The notes: generated from the sequence alone by a model not told the origin. A stretch of DNA of 64,000 nucleotides from CAWBJO01 sp963789175 (GCA_963789175.1 CAWBJO010000007.1:124001-188000); one strand, 5' to 3'. Shown: positions 27,066-36,548, numbered from the stretch's first letter. Translations and numbers: made by a program.

Positions 27066-28004
27066 TCAGGCGGCCCGGGCGCGATATACACGATCCATAT
27101 GGACCATGAAAAGCCCGGCCCCGATGACGATGGCGGCTCCGAGCCAGGTCAGGCCGTCCGGGAAGTCGCCGAACAGAACCGCACCCCACATCACCGCCCA
27201 GAACATGGCGGTGTATTCGAAAGGAGCGACGAAGTTCACCTCGGCGATCTTGTAGGCATGGACGAAGAGGGGCATGACGGCGGCCGAGAAGACACCGAAC
27301 GCCACCATCAGCAGCAAGTCGAAGGCCTGCGGGACGACCCACGGGCTGCTCAGGAACCGAAGACTTGGATGCAGTACGCCTCCGAAGCCGCCGCGCGCAA
27401 AGACGGCAGCGAGAACGAGGGCGACCAGCAGGTAGACGACGTTCTGGTAGAAGGCCATCACAGAGGAGGGGACGAGCCCTGCCAGCGGCCGCGCCATCGC
27501 CTGCCCGATCGCATATCCGAGGGCCGACCAAAGCGCCAGGAGTGCGGCAGGCTCGAAGACGCCCTGGCCGGGGCGGATCATGACGAGGACGCCGAGGAAG
27601 CCGGCGACGATCGCATACCAGCGATGGGGCAGGACGCGTTCGCCAAGCACTGGCGCCACGAGCGCAGCGACGAAGAAGGGCATGGCGAAGTAGATCGACA
27701 CTGCGTCGGCGATCGGAATCGCCGCGATGGCGAGATAAAAGGCGAGATTGGCGGATGCGAGGATAAGGCCGCGGAGCAGGACGAAGGTGAGGTGCGGGGG
27801 ACGGAAACCGGCAAGTCCGCCTTCATAGAGGATGTAGAGAACGAAGAGCGGAAAGCCGACCAGGCAGCGAACGACCATGAGCTCATGGATCGGATATGCG
27901 CCCGAGAGCCACTTCATCAGCGCATCGAGCGTGGAGGAAATGGCTACGGCAGCGCAGATGCACAGCGCGCCAGTCAGGCGGAGATTCGTGCGAGCGGCAG
28001 GCAA
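27066..28004 (-). CDS. DMT/EamA-family transporter
   Basis: An inner-membrane protein of about 312 residues with roughly ten helices in two homologous EamA halves. Examples are AISSTLDALMKWLSGAYPIHE in the first half and the EVNFVAPFEYTAMFWAVMWG segment with FGDFPDGLTWLGAAIVIGAG at the end. Members export metabolites and amino acid-like compounds; the substrate here is unknown. The start is uncertain: TTG 28004, 8 nt after the tauR stop, fits the usual length, while the frame remains open upstream into tauR. It is likely cotranscribed with tauR. Confidence 0.8.
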   Translation of the reverse strand: MPAARTNLRLTGALCICAAVAISSTLDALMKWLSGAYPIHELMVVRCLVGFPLFVLYILYEGGLAGFRPPHLTFVLLRGLILASANLAFYLAIAAIPIADAVSIYFAMPFFVAALVAPVLGERVLPHRWYAIVAGFLGVLVMIRPGQGVFEPAALLALWSALGYAIGQAMARPLAGLVPSSVMAFYQNVVYLLVALVLAAVFARGGFGGVLHPSLRFLSSPWVVPQAFDLLLMVAFGVFSAAVMPLFVHAYKIAEVNFVAPFEYTAMFWAVMWGAVLFGDFPDGLTWLGAAIVIGAGLFMVHMDRVYRARAA

Positions 28005-28012
28005 GGAGACGT

Positions 28013-29521
28013 CTATTCGGCGGCAATGCGGGAATAGAAGCGGTCGATACACTCGGACAAAATGCGGACTCCGGGTTCGATCTTCCGCTCTTCGATGGAG
28101 GAGAAGCCGAGCCGGAAATAGTTGCGCGGCTTGGCGGCGCCACCGAAATTGATCCGCCCCGGCTCGATCAGAACGCCTTCCGCGGCGCACGCCTTTGCGA
28201 GGAGGTTGCTGTCCAGCGACGGCGGCCCCTTCACCCAGAAGCTCGTGCCGCCGAAGGTCGGTATGGTGGCCGAGTTCGGCAGGTGCTTGTGAAGCGCGGC
28301 GCCCAGGATCTCCCAGCGGGTGCGGTAGGCGCGGTGCAGACGGCGGATGAGCATGTCGTGATGTCCCAGCGCGAGGAAGAGGGCGGCAGTGCGCTGGTTG
28401 TTGTTGGGCGCATGGCGGACCATCAGGCGGCGCAGCGCCCGGGCTTCATCCACCAGCTTCTCGGGCCCCACGAGGAAGCCGAGCCTGAGGCCGGGAAACA
28501 GTGTCTTGGACAAAGACCCGACATAGATGACACGCCCCTGATCGTCGAGGGACTTCAGGGCGGGATAGGGTTCGTTGACGTAGTTCGTCTCGAATTCGTA
28601 GTCGTCTTCGATGATGACGAAATCCCGCTCGGCGGCGAGCTCGAGGAGGCGCATGCGGCGCTCGAGCGGCATGGTGGCCGTCGTCGGGAACTGATGGCTC
28701 GGGGTCACGAAGACGATGTCGGTCTTAGCCGGCAAGGACTCGACGTCGAGGCCGTGGTCGTCGACGGGGACGAGGGCCAGGCGATCGGTGTTGAGGAGGA
28801 AGAGGTTTCGCATGTCCGGGAAGCCGGGCTCCTCCATGACCGCCGTCGTGTCGCGGTTCACCAGCAGCCGGCCCAGCAGGTAGAGCGCGTTCTGGGCGCC
28901 GAGCGTGATGAGGATCTGGCTGTCGGCCGCCATGATGCCGCGGCGGGGAAGGATGCGGCGGCGGATCTGCTCGACGAGGAGGGGATCGTCATGGGCCCAG
29001 GTGTCGTTGGTCCACGAACCGAGCCAACGCTTACCGAGAGCTTGTCGTGCGCAGTCTCGCCATTCGGCGATGGGAAAGAGCTTGTGGTCGACCTGGCCGT
29101 AGATGAAAGGGTAGGGATAGTTCATCCAGTCGAGGGGCTTTTCGATATTCTCCTGCGCGGCGGGATGGATCACCATCCGGCCCTCCCAGAGAGAAGAATG
29201 ATCGGCTGCCCTACCGTTCGACGGCAAGCGGGGCGAGGGGAGCGGCAACCTTATCTGGGGAGACGCTTCGAGCGCCTTTTCACTGACGTAGTAGCCGGAG
29301 CGCTCCCTGGCGATCAGATATCCGTCGTCGAGGAGGCCTTGATAGGCAAGCACGACGGTGTTGCGCGAGACGCCAAGGGTCTTGGCCATGCGGCGCGTTG
29401 AGGGTATGGGTTCGTCCCTGGCCAGTTGACCGTCGAGGATGGCCGACACGAGAGCTTCCCGTATCTGTGCCTGCAAGCTTGCATACTCGGTTTTCCGGAT
29501 ATGAACGAGCCAATCACGCAT
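28013..29521 (-). CDS. tauR: MocR-type transcriptional regulator, TauR-like
   Basis: A 502-residue fusion of an N-terminal GntR winged helix (residues about 12-80, with STRRMAKTLGVSRNTVVLAYQGLLDDGYL) and a class I aminotransferase-like C-terminal domain. The PLP lysine motif is GSLSKTLFPGLRLGFLV. MocR proteins of this type activate taurine genes when taurine forms an external aldimine with PLP. The start at 29521 is set by AAGGTG upstream and the conserved MRDWLVHIRKT beginning. Its place between the xsc operon and soeABC supports the TauR assignment; it is divergent from soeA by 115 nt. Confidence 0.85.
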   Translation of the reverse strand: MRDWLVHIRKTEYASLQAQIREALVSAILDGQLARDEPIPSTRRMAKTLGVSRNTVVLAYQGLLDDGYLIARERSGYYVSEKALEASPQIRLPLPSPRLPSNGRAADHSSLWEGRMVIHPAAQENIEKPLDWMNYPYPFIYGQVDHKLFPIAEWRDCARQALGKRWLGSWTNDTWAHDDPLLVEQIRRRILPRRGIMAADSQILITLGAQNALYLLGRLLVNRDTTAVMEEPGFPDMRNLFLLNTDRLALVPVDDHGLDVESLPAKTDIVFVTPSHQFPTTATMPLERRMRLLELAAERDFVIIEDDYEFETNYVNEPYPALKSLDDQGRVIYVGSLSKTLFPGLRLGFLVGPEKLVDEARALRRLMVRHAPNNNQRTAALFLALGHHDMLIRRLHRAYRTRWEILGAALHKHLPNSATIPTFGGTSFWVKGPPSLDSNLLAKACAAEGVLIEPGRINFGGAAKPRNYFRLGFSSIEERKIEPGVRILSECIDRFYSRIAAE

Positions 29522-29636
29522 CACGCACCTTGGTCTGTCGCAACCAACTAGTCTGGTACTATGATAGGGCCAAATTGAACCATACCGTATCGCCAAATCG
29601 CCGCATGAGGGCGCCGCCCTCCTACCAGGACTCACC

Positions 29637-32471
29637 ATGAGCGAACCCGCCGTCGACACGTCGCTCAAGACCTGGAACGAGGTGAAGACGACCACCTGCT
29701 ACATGTGTGCCTGCCGTTGCGGGATCAAAGTCTACCTGCGGGACGGGACCGTCACGTATATCGAAGGCAACCGCGATCATCCGGTGAACAAGGGTGTTAT
29801 TTGCGGAAAGGGCGCGGCGGGCATCATGCAGCACTACTCTCCGGCACGGCTCACCAAGCCGCTGCTCAGGGTCGGGGAGCGGGGCGCGGGAGAATTCCGG
29901 GAGGTCGAGTGGGAGGACGCGCTGCGAACGGCGACGACGTGGCTGTCGGGCGTCCGCAACGAGGATCCGAAGAAGCTCGCCTTCTTCACCGGCCGCGACC
30001 AGTCGCAAGCTCTGACGGGGTGGTGGGCAGCCCAGTTCGGAACTCCGAACTACGCCGCCCATGGCGGTTTCTGCTCCGTGAACATGGCTGCTGCCGGTCT
30101 CTACACGTTCGGCGGCTCGTTCTGGGAGTTCGGAGAACCCGACTGGCCGCGGACGCGATACTTCCTCCTGTTCGGCGTCGCCGAAGACCACGCTTCCAAC
30201 CCGATCAAGATCGGTCTCGGCAGCCTCAAGACGCGCGGCGCAAAGGTCGTCTCGGTCAACCCGGTCCGAACCGGGTATTCGGCGATCGCCGACGAATGGG
30301 TGGGCATCCGGCCCGGCACCGACGGTCTCTTCGCCGCAAGCCTCGTCCATGAGCTGCTCCGCACCGACCGCATCGATCTCGACTATCTCGTGCGGTACGC
30401 GAACGCGCACTGGCTGGTGCGCGACGACACCGGTCTGTTCGCGCGCGACGAGGAGGACAATCCTCTCGCGATCGACGGCACCACCGGTCGCCTGACCAAC
30501 GCGAATGGAATTGGATACGCGCCCCGGCTCGCGGGCGAGGCGCAGCTTTCCGACGGTACCGCAGCCCGCACCGTCTTCGAGCTCGTGGCGCGGCGATTCC
30601 TGGCGCCCGAGCATGCACCCGAGGCGGTGGGACAGAGATGCGGCATCGCGCCGTCCACCATTCGCCGCATCGCCTCCGAGCTTGCCGCCGCGGCGTTCGA
30701 CCACGACGATGGCCTGGACATTCCCTGGGTCGATTGGGCCGGCCGCCGGCACGACCGGATGATCGGCCGGCCGGTGGCGATGCATGCGATGCGCGGCATC
30801 TCCGCCCACTCGAACGGGTTCCAGACCTGCCGCATCCTGCATCTCCTGCAAATTCTCCTCGGCACCATCGATGCGCCGGGCGGGTTCCGGTACAAGCCGC
30901 CCTATCCGCGGCCCGTTCCGCCGCCGATCCGGCCGGCCGGCAAACCTGGACATGTGCGGGCCAACCTGCCGCTCGGGGGCCCGCCGCTCGGGTTTCCCGC
31001 CGGGCCTGAGGATCTCCTGGTCGAAGCCGATGGCCGTCCATGCCGGATCGACAAGGCATTCTCCTGGGAAGCGCCGCTGGCGGCCCACGGCCTCATGCAC
31101 ACCGTGATCGCCAACGCCGCGCGCCGCGATCCCTACGCGATCGACGTCCTCTTCCTCTACATGGCGAACATGAGCTGGAACTCGGCCATGAACGTGGCCG
31201 ACACCATCGGGCACCTCACGGCAAAGGACAGCAGCACCGGCGAGTACGTCATTCCGAGGATCATCTATTCCGACAGCTACTATTCGGAGATGGTTGCTTA
31301 CGCCGACCTCATCCTGCCCGACACGACCTATCTCGAGCGATGGGACTGCATCTCGCTCATGGACCGGCCCATCTCGGAGGCGGATGCGCCGGCGGACGCG
31401 ATCCGTCAGCCCGTGGTGGCCCCGGACCGCGACGTCCGCTGCTTCCAGAGCGTGCTGCTCGACCTCGGAAGCCGTCTCGGACTTCCAGGCATGACGACCT
31501 CGGACGGCAAACCGCGCTATCCCGGCGGCTATCCGGACTACATCGTCAATCACGAGCGGGCGCCCGGCATCGGACCGCTGGCGGGATGGCGGGGTCCAGA
31601 CGGCATGCAGAACGGCAAGGGCGAACCCAATCCGGATCAACTGGCCCGCTACATCGCGAACGGCTGTTACTGGTCGGAGGAGCTTTCGGACGACAAGAGG
31701 TTCTACAAACACGCCAATCGCGCCTATCTCGACTGGGCGGTGAACATGGGCTTCCTTCCCAACGCCCAGCCCATCGTGTTCCAGCTCTACAGCGAACCGC
31801 TGCAGAAATTCCGCCGCGCCGCCGACGATGGGACGATGCCGGCGCAGCCCGAGGACCAGCGCGACCGCATCCGCCGCTTCTTCGACCCGCTGCCCTTCTG
31901 GTATCCGCCGCTCGAGGAAGACACAGCCGCGCCCGACGAATTCCCTCTGCATGCGATCACGCAGCGACCAATGGCCATGTATCATTCCTGGGGATCGCAG
32001 AATGCCTGGCTGCGCCAGATCATGGATCGCAACTGGCTCTATCTGGCGCCCGAGCGCGCCGACGCCCTGGGGCTCGAGGACGGTGACTGGGTGTGGGTCA
32101 TCAGCCGGCACGGACGCATCAAGGCGCCGGTGAAACGGATGGCAGGCGTCAATCCCGATACGGTGTGGACATGGAACGCCGTCGGCAAGCGGGCAGGTGC
32201 CTGGAATCTTTCCCCCTCGGCGCGGGAAGCGCGACAAGGCTTCCTGCTCAACCACATCATCAGCGAGCTGCTTCCTGAACGCGATGGCGGCTATCGCTAC
32301 TCGAACTCCGATCCGATCACCGGCCAGGCGGCGTGGTACGATCTGAAGGTGCGCATCGAGAAAGCCGCCGACGGGGAGCCGCTCGCAATGCCCATCTATC
32401 CGGTCGTCAAGCGACCGAAGGGGCTGAGGCCGAGACCGTCCAAGCTTCCGGAAAAGGCAAAAACCCGGTGA
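29637..32471 (+). CDS. soeA: Sulfite dehydrogenase molybdopterin subunit, SoeA-like
   Basis: A 944-residue DMSO reductase-superfamily catalytic subunit. There is no Tat signal, so it is cytoplasmic, as known for SoeABC, which oxidises sulfite to sulfate and passes electrons to quinone. N-terminal cysteines Cys21, Cys24, Cys28 and Cys56 bind a [4Fe-4S] cluster; Lys58 follows. Cys146 in GGFCSVNMAAAG is the likely molybdenum ligand. The C-terminal molydopterin dinucleotide-binding domain includes LGLEDGDWVWVISRHGRIKAPVKR-type sequence. The next genes encode the iron-sulfur and membrane subunits. Related polysulfide/thiosulfate reductases share the fold; the xsc context favours sulfite oxidation. 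Confidence 0.87.
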   Translation: MSEPAVDTSLKTWNEVKTTTCYMCACRCGIKVYLRDGTVTYIEGNRDHPVNKGVICGKGAAGIMQHYSPARLTKPLLRVGERGAGEFREVEWEDALRTATTWLSGVRNEDPKKLAFFTGRDQSQALTGWWAAQFGTPNYAAHGGFCSVNMAAAGLYTFGGSFWEFGEPDWPRTRYFLLFGVAEDHASNPIKIGLGSLKTRGAKVVSVNPVRTGYSAIADEWVGIRPGTDGLFAASLVHELLRTDRIDLDYLVRYANAHWLVRDDTGLFARDEEDNPLAIDGTTGRLTNANGIGYAPRLAGEAQLSDGTAARTVFELVARRFLAPEHAPEAVGQRCGIAPSTIRRIASELAAAAFDHDDGLDIPWVDWAGRRHDRMIGRPVAMHAMRGISAHSNGFQTCRILHLLQILLGTIDAPGGFRYKPPYPRPVPPPIRPAGKPGHVRANLPLGGPPLGFPAGPEDLLVEADGRPCRIDKAFSWEAPLAAHGLMHTVIANAARRDPYAIDVLFLYMANMSWNSAMNVADTIGHLTAKDSSTGEYVIPRIIYSDSYYSEMVAYADLILPDTTYLERWDCISLMDRPISEADAPADAIRQPVVAPDRDVRCFQSVLLDLGSRLGLPGMTTSDGKPRYPGGYPDYIVNHERAPGIGPLAGWRGPDGMQNGKGEPNPDQLARYIANGCYWSEELSDDKRFYKHANRAYLDWAVNMGFLPNAQPIVFQLYSEPLQKFRRAADDGTMPAQPEDQRDRIRRFFDPLPFWYPPLEEDTAAPDEFPLHAITQRPMAMYHSWGSQNAWLRQIMDRNWLYLAPERADALGLEDGDWVWVISRHGRIKAPVKRMAGVNPDTVWTWNAVGKRAGAWNLSPSAREARQGFLLNHIISELLPERDGGYRYSNSDPITGQAAWYDLKVRIEKAADGEPLAMPIYPVVKRPKGLRPRPSKLPEKAKTR

Positions 32472-33229
32472 CGACACTTCCCGACACATCCGCGCCGGGC
32501 CAGAAGAAGCTCGGCCTCGTCATCGATCTCGACATCTGCGTCGGTTGCCATGCCTGCGCGACCAGTTGCAAGGAATGGAACACGCAAGGGTATTCAGCGC
32601 CGCTCTCCGACGAGGACCCCTATGAAGAGGATCCGGTCGGCACCTGGCTCAACCGGGTCCACAGCTATGAAGTCACGGCTCCCGGCGCCCAGGCGCAGAT
32701 CGTCCACTTCCCACGGTCGTGCCTTCATTGCGAAACGCCGGCCTGCGTTACCGTCTGCCCGACCGGCGCATCCTACAAGCGCGCCGAAGACGGCATTGTC
32801 CTCGTCAATCCCGATACCTGTATCGGCTGCAAGCTCTGCTCCTGGGCCTGCCCCTATGGAGCCCGCGAATACGACTACGACCACGGCGTCATGAAAAAGT
32901 GCACGCTATGCATCGACCGCATCTACAACCAAAACCTGGCGGAGGAGGACCGGGTTCCGGCCTGTGTTCGCGCCTGTCCGACGGGTGCGCGCCATTTCGG
33001 CGACCTCGGCGATCCCGACAGTCCGGTTTCGCGGCTCGTCGAGGCGCGCAGCGGCTACGACCTGATGCCCGAATTCGGCTTCAAGCCGGTCAACAAGTAT
33101 CTGCCGCCGCGACCCCGTCGGCCGGCGGACGGCCGTGAGGAAAGCGGGCCCTTGACTGCCGTCTTGAAGGAAGGCGCGTCGGTGGCCGAGCGTCTCTTCG
33201 CCTGGGCCGATCGCGTGCTGTCGAGATAG
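32468..33229 (+). CDS. soeB: Sulfite dehydrogenase iron-sulfur subunit, SoeB-like
   Basis: A 253-residue NrfC/DmsB-type electron-transfer protein. Four cysteine clusters are visible: CVGCHACATSC, CLHCETPACVTVCP, CIGCKLCSWACPYG, and CTLCIDR plus CVRACPTGARHFGD, enough for four [4Fe-4S] centres. It relays electrons from SoeA to SoeC. The GTG start at 32468 overlaps the soeA stop (GTGA) and is the only start that excludes a shadow N-terminus. SoeC follows 7 nt downstream. Confidence 0.88.
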   Translation: MTTLPDTSAPGQKKLGLVIDLDICVGCHACATSCKEWNTQGYSAPLSDEDPYEEDPVGTWLNRVHSYEVTAPGAQAQIVHFPRSCLHCETPACVTVCPTGASYKRAEDGIVLVNPDTCIGCKLCSWACPYGAREYDYDHGVMKKCTLCIDRIYNQNLAEEDRVPACVRACPTGARHFGDLGDPDSPVSRLVEARSGYDLMPEFGFKPVNKYLPPRPRRPADGREESGPLTAVLKEGASVAERLFAWADRVLSR

Positions 33230-33236
33230 CCGGCCC

Positions 33237-34184
33237 ATGCATCCCGCCTATTCGGTGATCCTGTTCACGACCGCTTCGGGCGCCGGCTACGGGCTGCTCG
33301 TCCTCCTCGCCCTTACGGCAGTGTCGCACGGACCGGTCAGCAATTGGGCCTTCGGTGCCACGGCCCTCGTCGTATCGCTCAGTCTCATCGTCTTCGGACT
33401 CTTCGCCTCGGCGGTCCATCTCGGCCGGCCCGAGCGAGCGTGGCGGGCCTTCTCGCAATGGCGGAGCTCGTGGCTGTCGCGCGAGGGTGTGCTCGCCGTT
33501 GCCGCATTCGTTCCGATTCTGGCATTCGCTGCCGCATGGCTCGGCGTCGTCCCGGCGACGGCGGCCATGCTCGCCATCCTGGCCCTGACCGTAATCGCGA
33601 TGTGCGCCGCCACCGTCTATTGCACCGGGAAGATCTACTCGACGATCGCCGCCATACCGCAGTGGTGCGATCCGCTCGTCGTTCCCGTCTATCTCGCCAT
33701 GGGGCTCGCGACGGGAGCCGTGCTGCTCGTGTTTCTCGCCGCAATCTTCGCCCTCAGCGCGCCGGTGCTCGGACGGCTTGCCGCAGTCGGTCTCGCCATC
33801 GCCGCAGGCCTCAAATGGCTCTACTTCCGCCGAATCGATGAAAAGGCCTCGGCCTACACCCTCCAATCGGCAACGGGCCTCGGGCATGGCGGCACGGTCC
33901 GTCAGTGGGAGGCACCCCATACCGGCGCCAACTATCTCATGAAGGAGATGGGCTACGCGATCGCGCGCCGGCATGCCGTCCGCCTCAGGAGCTACGTGCT
34001 GTCCGGCCTTCTCTTTTCCGGCGCTGGCGCGCTCTTAAGCTCCCTTCTGGACGGTTTCCCCGGCGTCGTCCTCGCCGGCATCGCCGCCTTCGGGGCGCTT
34101 GTTTCCGCCCTGATCGAACGGTGGCTCTTCTTCGCCGAGGCCCGGCACGCCAGCATGCTCTATTACGGGGCGAGCCGGGTTTGA
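33237..34184 (+). CDS. soeC: Sulfite dehydrogenase membrane anchor, SoeC (DmsC/NrfD-like)
   Basis: A 315-residue inner-membrane protein with about eight helices that would anchor SoeAB and reduce quinone. It starts MHPAYSVILFTTASGAGYGLLVLLAL, typical of the DmsC family, and contains FGLFASAVHLGRPERAWRAFSQWRSSWLSREG, the conserved cytoplasmic loop, written here as separated parts: SAVHLGRPERAWRAF and SQWRSSWLSREG. It ends the soeABC operon. No heme motif is expected or seen. Confidence 0.88.
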   Translation: MHPAYSVILFTTASGAGYGLLVLLALTAVSHGPVSNWAFGATALVVSLSLIVFGLFASAVHLGRPERAWRAFSQWRSSWLSREGVLAVAAFVPILAFAAAWLGVVPATAAMLAILALTVIAMCAATVYCTGKIYSTIAAIPQWCDPLVVPVYLAMGLATGAVLLVFLAAIFALSAPVLGRLAAVGLAIAAGLKWLYFRRIDEKASAYTLQSATGLGHGGTVRQWEAPHTGANYLMKEMGYAIARRHAVRLRSYVLSGLLFSGAGALLSSLLDGFPGVVLAGIAAFGALVSALIERWLFFAEARHASMLYYGASRV

Positions 34185-34199
34185 GCGAAATCCGGACTT

Positions 34200-34221
34200 C
34201 ACATAAAGAAATCTTTATGTG
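34200..34221. promoter_or_regulatory. Perfect palindrome upstream of the homocysteine methyltransferase gene
   Basis: CACATAAAG, a 4-nt spacer AAAT, then CTTTATGTG forms a perfect 9-bp inverted repeat 30 nt before the ATG at 34252 and 15 nt after the soeC stop. Its AT-rich symmetry is that of a winged-helix (ArsR-type) operator. Methionine-cycle genes in proteobacteria can be controlled by the ArsR-family regulator SahR; a link is possible but not shown. Confidence 0.65.
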
Positions 34222-34251
34222 ATTATATTGAACCAGCAACGGAGCCGTTCC

Positions 34252-35271
34252 ATGGCGCGCATGGCCTTTCTCGAACTCCTGGACAGCCGACCCTGGCTTC
34301 TCGCCGACGGGGCGACGGGCACGAACTATTTCCAGATGGGGCTCACGTCGGGCGATGCGCCCGAGATGTGGAATTTCGACCATCCGGACCGCGTGCGCTC
34401 GCTGCATCGGAGTTTCATCGAGGCCGGCGCCGACATCGTCCTCACCAACTCGTTCGGTGCGAACCGGTACCGGCTCAAGCTCCACAATGCGCAGGACCAG
34501 GCCCGGGAGCTCAATATCGCGGCCGCCCGGAACGCCCGTGCCGAAGCGGATGCTGCGACGCGGCCGGTGATGGTGGCGGGTTCCATGGGCCCGACCGGGG
34601 AGATCTTTCAGCCGGTCGGCACGCTTGCCATCGAAGACGGGGCGGACTGCTTCGCCGAGCAGGCTCAGGCCTTGCGGGACGGCGGCGCGGATGTGCTGTG
34701 GATCGAGACCATGTCCTCGGAGGAGGAACTGCGGGCGGCGGTGCAAGGCGCACAGTCGGCGGGCCTGCCCATCGTCACGACGATGAGCTTCGACACAAAC
34801 GGACGGACGATGATGGGAATCACGCCGGCCCAGTTCGGTGCGCTGACGCTCAACCTTCCAACCGTGCCGGCGGCAATCGGCGCCAATTGCGGCGTCGGCG
34901 CGTCCGAGCTCGTGGCGACGGTTCTCGGGATCACCGAGGCGCGACCCGATGCGATCGTGGTCGCCAAGGGGAATTGCGGCATACCGCAGTATCTCGACGG
35001 CCATATTCACTACAACGGCACGCCGGAGCTCATGGCGACCTATGCGCGGATCGTGCGCGATGCCGGGGCCCGGATCATCGGCGGCTGCTGCGGCACGTCG
35101 GCCGAACACCTGGCGGCGATGCGGAAAGCGCTGGAGACGAGCGAAAAGGGGGAACGGCCCTCGATCGCGCTTGTCGAGGAGCGACTCGGCTCGGTCTCCG
35201 CCCTTGCCAAGGGACACGATGCTGCCGCCGCGAGCCGGCGCGAGCGTCGCCGTGCCCGCGATCAGGCCTAG
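34252..35271 (+). CDS. bmt: Homocysteine S-methyltransferase family protein (betaine/thetin-homocysteine methyltransferase-like)
   Basis: A 339-residue zinc-dependent TIM-barrel enzyme that moves a methyl group from a donor such as glycine betaine or DMSP to homocysteine. The N-terminus LLADGATGTNYFQMGL and the three zinc cysteines are present: Cys213 (GANCGVG), Cys279 and Cys280 (GGCCGTS). Residues 311-339 form a basic, low-complexity tail. The ATG at 34252 has GGAG 7 nt upstream and sits just after a perfect palindrome. The stop shares CTAG with the convergent class V enzyme. The methyl donor is not decided by sequence. Confidence 0.87.
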   Translation: MARMAFLELLDSRPWLLADGATGTNYFQMGLTSGDAPEMWNFDHPDRVRSLHRSFIEAGADIVLTNSFGANRYRLKLHNAQDQARELNIAAARNARAEADAATRPVMVAGSMGPTGEIFQPVGTLAIEDGADCFAEQAQALRDGGADVLWIETMSSEEELRAAVQGAQSAGLPIVTTMSFDTNGRTMMGITPAQFGALTLNLPTVPAAIGANCGVGASELVATVLGITEARPDAIVVAKGNCGIPQYLDGHIHYNGTPELMATYARIVRDAGARIIGGCCGTSAEHLAAMRKALETSEKGERPSIALVEERLGSVSALAKGHDAAAASRRERRRARDQA

Positions 35272-36548
35272 GGCGTCTTCACCGCGCTCAGGACCTCGAG
35301 AAACCCGTCGACTTCGACCGGCGTGTTGTAATGGGCAAGTCCAACCCGGAGGACTCCGCCCTTCTCCATGAGGCCGAGGGCACGCGTCGGCTCGACGGCA
35401 TAGTTGTGGCCCGACCACACGAAGACGTTCCGGCTCGCAAAGGCGGCTGCAAGGTCCTTGGGATGATGCCCATCGAGGGTGAAGGATACGGTTGGAACGC
35501 GCCAGTCGAGCCGGTTGCCCCTGCCGATTCCCCGGAGCCGCAGGCCTTTTACCTGGGCGAGCCCGTCGAGCAATCGGCGGGTGAGGGCCTGTTCCCACTC
35601 GCGCAGCATGTCGAAGGCGGCAGCGACAGCCTTGGCACGCGCGGTCCGGCCGGATGCGCCGTGGACGTGGCGAGCCGCAACGGCGGTCGTGCCCAGATCC
35701 GCCAGATACTCGATGGCGCCGAGGCATCCTGCCATGCCTTCGTGAGACAAGGTGCCCGTCTCGAATCGATCGGGCAGGCCCTCGCCGGCCGGCCGGACCT
35801 TGTAGGCGAAAAGATCGCGCATCACGTCTTCCCGACCCCACAAGACGGCCTGGTGCGGGCCGAACCATTTGTAGGCCGACGACACCACGAAATCGGCGCC
35901 GAGGGCGGCCACGTCGATGCTGGCGTGAGGAGCGAACTGAACGGCGTCGACGTAGGTCAGCGCTCCCGCCGCTCGGGCCTTGCGGGCAAGCGTGCGGACG
36001 TCATTGACCGTGCCGGTCAGGTTCGAGGCGTAGCCGATGGCAAGGAGGCGGGTGCGCGGGCCGAGGACGTCGTCGAGGGCCCGATCCGGGAATTCATAGG
36101 TTTCCGTATCGAATTCCAGCCATCGGACCTTCAAGCCCTTCTCTTCCGCAAGCAGGAGCCAGGGGGCCACATTGGCGTCGTGATCCATGCGGGACAGGAC
36201 GATCTCGTCGCCGGCGGACAGCCGCCGCCCGATACAGCGCGACATGTGGAAGGTCAGCGTCGTCATGTTTTGCCCGAACACGATCTCGCGCGCCGAGGCG
36301 GCGTTGTAGAAGTCCGCAGCCGCCTGATGGGCCTCGTCGACCAGCGCTCCGGCCGCCACGGACGTCCGAAAACTGCCGCCGAGATTGGCGTTCGCCGCAA
36401 GGAGGGCCTCGGTCATGCGCTCGACCACCCGGCGCGGCACCTGGGTACCCGCGGGGTTGTCGAAATAGATGCGGGAGCGGCCTTCGTCGGTCGCCTCAAG
36501 GGCGGGGAATTCGGCCCGGATCCGGTCGATGGGAAAGTCGTCGGTCAT
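35268..36548 (-). CDS. Class V aminotransferase, cysteine desulfurase-like (TIGR01976 type)
   Basis: A 426-residue PLP enzyme of the NifS/SufS/kynureninase fold. IYFDNPAGTQVP at residues 27-38, DAVQFAPH at 201-208 with Asp201, Gln204 and His208, and the PLP lysine Lys227 in SSAYKWFGPHQ are visible. No cysteine-bearing active-site loop like that of IscS is obvious, so it may not be a genuine desulfurase; family members have uncertain substrates. It is divergent from the corrinoid-protein gene by 173 nt. Confidence 0.87.
   Translation of the reverse strand: MTDDFPIDRIRAEFPALEATDEGRSRIYFDNPAGTQVPRRVVERMTEALLAANANLGGSFRTSVAAGALVDEAHQAAADFYNAASAREIVFGQNMTTLTFHMSRCIGRRLSAGDEIVLSRMDHDANVAPWLLLAEEKGLKVRWLEFDTETYEFPDRALDDVLGPRTRLLAIGYASNLTGTVNDVRTLARKARAAGALTYVDAVQFAPHASIDVAALGADFVVSSAYKWFGPHQAVLWGREDVMRDLFAYKVRPAGEGLPDRFETGTLSHEGMAGCLGAIEYLADLGTTAVAARHVHGASGRTARAKAVAAAFDMLREWEQALTRRLLDGLAQVKGLRLRGIGRGNRLDWRVPTVSFTLDGHHPKDLAAAFASRNVFVWSGHNYAVEPTRALGLMEKGGVLRVGLAHYNTPVEVDGFLEVLSAVKTP

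Noticed and set aside
29622..32489. 955-codon open frame antisense to soeA
   Set aside because: It mirrors soeA codon by codon, with Arg/Val/Asp-rich unstructured composition and no domain; GC-rich third positions keep the opposite frame open.
34185..34251. SAM-type riboswitch before the homocysteine methyltransferase
   Set aside because: The 67-nt gap is dominated by one perfect palindrome, too short and too symmetric for a SAM aptamer.
35268..36548. Housekeeping cysteine desulfurase (iscS/sufS)
   Set aside because: No suf/isc genes lie nearby and the active-site cysteine loop is not evident; kept as a general class V enzyme.
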